Assembly (NCBI GenBank): GCA_002424305.1
Contig: DIQZ01000035.1
Location: 86,266-136,351 of the forward strand
Direction: 5' to 3'
Source of the DNA: Firmicutes bacterium UBA5449
Lineage (GTDB): Bacteria > Bacillota > SHA-98 > UBA4971
Length of the DNA stretch: 50,086 nucleotides
The notes below the pieces were generated by a model, which searched no databases, had not been told where the DNA came from, and saw only the letters and a list, made by a program, of their open reading frames with translations. Of this stretch, positions 48,731-50,086 are shown in pieces (the first letter of the stretch is position 1; each line of letters opens with the position of its first letter). A program made the position numbers and the translations under genes.

Positions 48731-49378
48731 CTACCGATAGAGTCCTGTTTTGTGAATATATTCTTCTACATTCTGTGGCAAGAGATAGCGAATTGGCTCC
48801 CCTTGTCCTACCCTGCGCCTTATGTCAGTTGATGATATGGCAAGAGCCGGAACTTCCACTATGGAAATACTGTGCGTAGAATACAGCCTTGCTTCCTTGA
48901 GGTGTCTTTCCAGTTCACCGGTGGAACAACCGGGACGTGTCGCCACAATAAACCCGCACTCCTTAAGAAGATCTTTCGCATCTTTCCATGTGAATATTTC
49001 CACAGCAGCATCAGCCCCGGTAATAAAGAATATCTCAGTCTCATCGCCGAGCTGTTTCTTGAAATGCTTTACAGTATCGATAGTATAAGACGGTCCCGGC
49101 CTGTCCAACTCCACTCGAGATACTTCAAAGCAGGGGTTTGTCACAGTTGCAAGAACTGTCATCATATACCTGTCTCTTCCCGACGATATCTTTGCCCCAC
49201 GCTTGTGAGGAGGAGTACCTGCCGGCACAAATACTACTAAATCCAAAGAAAACCTGGCTCGCGCGACTTCTGCAGTGACCAAGTGACCATAGTGAACAGG
49301 ATCGAAAGTTCCACCCATCAAGCCTACTCTTTCAATTCGTGATTTCCTGCAAGGTACGATACTATCCGGCAACTGCAA
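48731..49378 (-). CDS. nadD: Nicotinate-nucleotide adenylyltransferase NadD
   Basis: Adenylates nicotinate mononucleotide in NAD synthesis. 215 residues: nucleotidyltransferase motif VGLMGGTFDPVHYGHL (GxFxxxHxGH), VFVPAGTPPHK, SYTIDTVKHFK, and the second ATP motif ISSTDIRRRV. The start is TTG 49378, nine bases after AGGAGG; TTG 49387 abuts the site. Residues before VGLMGG are a short extension. It follows obgE by 57 bases; yhbY, which often lies between them, is absent. Confidence 0.95.
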   Translation of the reverse strand: MQLPDSIVPCRKSRIERVGLMGGTFDPVHYGHLVTAEVARARFSLDLVVFVPAGTPPHKRGAKISSGRDRYMMTVLATVTNPCFEVSRVELDRPGPSYTIDTVKHFKKQLGDETEIFFITGADAAVEIFTWKDAKDLLKECGFIVATRPGCSTGELERHLKEARLYSTHSISIVEVPALAISSTDIRRRVGQGEPIRYLLPQNVEEYIHKTGLYR

Positions 49379-49435
49379 TGGATTCAACCTCCTGTCCCAC
49401 GGTCTGTGTCAGTTTTTCCACACGTTGTCTCTTTC

Positions 49436-50086
49436 TTAGAGGTTAAGCGCCTTAGCGATTGCTTCAAGGAGATCTTTTATACCTTCACCGGTTACCGCAG
49501 AAATTGAGTATGTTTCCAAACCAAGTTTACACAGGATATTCCGAGCTTTCTCATAATGCTCCCCGGACCCGGGCAAATCTATCTTATTGCCTGCTATTAT
49601 TGTCGGACGTGTAGCAAGCTCAGGATTGTATAGTTTCATCTCGTCATTCACGGTCTCAAAGTCCCATACCGGATCATGTTCCCCACCCATACCTGCCATA
49701 TCCACCACATGTACAATGACTTTCGTACGCTCTATGTGCCTCAGAAAGTCATGTCCGAGACCGGACCCGGTATGCGCACCTTCAATGAGACCCGGTATGT
49801 CTGCAACAACAAAACTCCTACCGTCACCTAAATCAACGACACCGAGATTAGGTCGAGTGGTAGTGAAAGGATAGTCTGCAATTTTCGGTCTGGCAGCTGA
49901 TATTCGCGAAAGAAGCGTAGACTTACCTGCATTTGGCAAGCCTACAAGCCCTACATCGGCAAGAAGCTTTAGCTCCAGGTCAATCCAGCGTTCCTCACCG
50001 TCATGTCCCGGCTTGGCAAAGCGTGGTGCCTGTCTGGTGGCAGTAGCGAACCTGGCATTACCTTTTCCACCCTTACCGCCTGTAGC
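49436..50086 (-). CDS. obgE: GTPase ObgE/CgtA (5' part beyond window edge)
   Basis: Ribosome-associated GTPase. 216 codons are visible and the frame is open to base 50086. The visible part starts in the glycine-rich Obg fold (ATGGKGGKGNARFATATRQAP) and continues into the GTPase: GLPNAGKST (G1), TTTRPNLGVV (G2), DIPGLIEGAH (G3), NKIDLPG (G4), SAVTGEG (G5). It ends 14 residues after G5 (KDLLEAIAKALNL), so the C-terminal OCT domain that many Bacillota Obg proteins carry is missing. Upstream gene beyond the edge is probably rpmA (inference). Confidence 0.95.
   Translation of the reverse strand, partial: ATGGKGGKGNARFATATRQAPRFAKPGHDGEERWIDLELKLLADVGLVGLPNAGKSTLLSRISAARPKIADYPFTTTRPNLGVVDLGDGRSFVVADIPGLIEGAHTGSGLGHDFLRHIERTKVIVHVVDMAGMGGEHDPVWDFETVNDEMKLYNPELATRPTIIAGNKIDLPGSGEHYEKARNILCKLGLETYSISAVTGEGIKDLLEAIAKALNL

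Noticed and set aside
1..50086. CRISPR arrays, insertion sequences, prophage genes, attachment sites, rRNA
   Set aside because: None seen: no repeated spacer pattern, transposase, integrase or rRNA segments on either strand.

Overview
The window looks like a chromosomal core region of an endospore-forming member of the Bacillota (Clostridia-like or a deeper relative) that carries type IV pilus genes. The evidence is the B. subtilis/Clostridia gene order, four sporulation genes (yqfC, yqfD, spoIIP, gpr) plus a YabG-like N-terminal domain, a leuS T-box leader, a CIRCE operator in front of hrcA, and strong AGGAGG-type ribosome sites. GTG and TTG starts are very common. Almost every gene is on the minus strand. 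The plus-strand exceptions are a tandem P-loop ATPase, a Ca2+ P-type ATPase, a YabG-like fragment with one unknown gene, and rpsT. I see no phage, IS element, CRISPR array or rRNA. Genus and species cannot be named from this.

Layout from low to high coordinate: (1) 1-4083, pilus motor genes pilB-pilT-pilC behind one promoter, pilC cut by the window edge. (2) 4327-8041, yicC - mIHF-like - remA - gmk - rpoZ - coaBC, the usual Bacillota block plus a nucleoid protein typical of actinobacteria. (3) 8258-13952, a PRK06851-like ATPase, rqcH and a Ca2+ ATPase. (4) 13991-20976, queA-tgt-yajC and secD-secF, with a secreted protein and a plus-strand pair (YabG N-domain, unknown) inserted before secD. 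(5) 21142-31044, nfeD-floA-unknown, then yqfC-yqfD-pgpH-ybeY-dgkA, two DUF881 proteins and cdd. (6) 31200-36440, CIRCE-hrcA-dnaJ-rsmE-mtaB-HIT, then rpsU with its own promoter. (7) 36510-44483, gpr-spoIIP and two small membrane-associated genes, rpsT, holA, comEC and comEA. (8) 44704-50086, leuS with its T-box leader, rsfS, an RRM protein, nadD and obgE (cut by the window edge).

The standout is the leuS leader (about 47249-47634). A complete tRNA-Ala(GGC) gene lies inside a leucine-specific T-box leader, between the upstream domain holding the CUC specifier and the antiterminator/terminator. The sensor, a non-cognate tRNA and the switch would therefore share one transcript. Other points of interest: rsfS appears to start at AUA behind a perfect Shine-Dalgarno; hrcA is followed directly by dnaJ with no grpE or dnaK; an mIHF-like gene sits in the gmk operon; only the N-terminal part of YabG is present; gpr has a good candidate sigma-F promoter; and a terminator-like hairpin between gpr and spoIIP covers the spoIIP ribosome site. 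Several genes expected in this synteny block (lepA, hemN/hemW, grpE, dnaK, prmA, phoH, era) are absent from it and may lie elsewhere in the genome.
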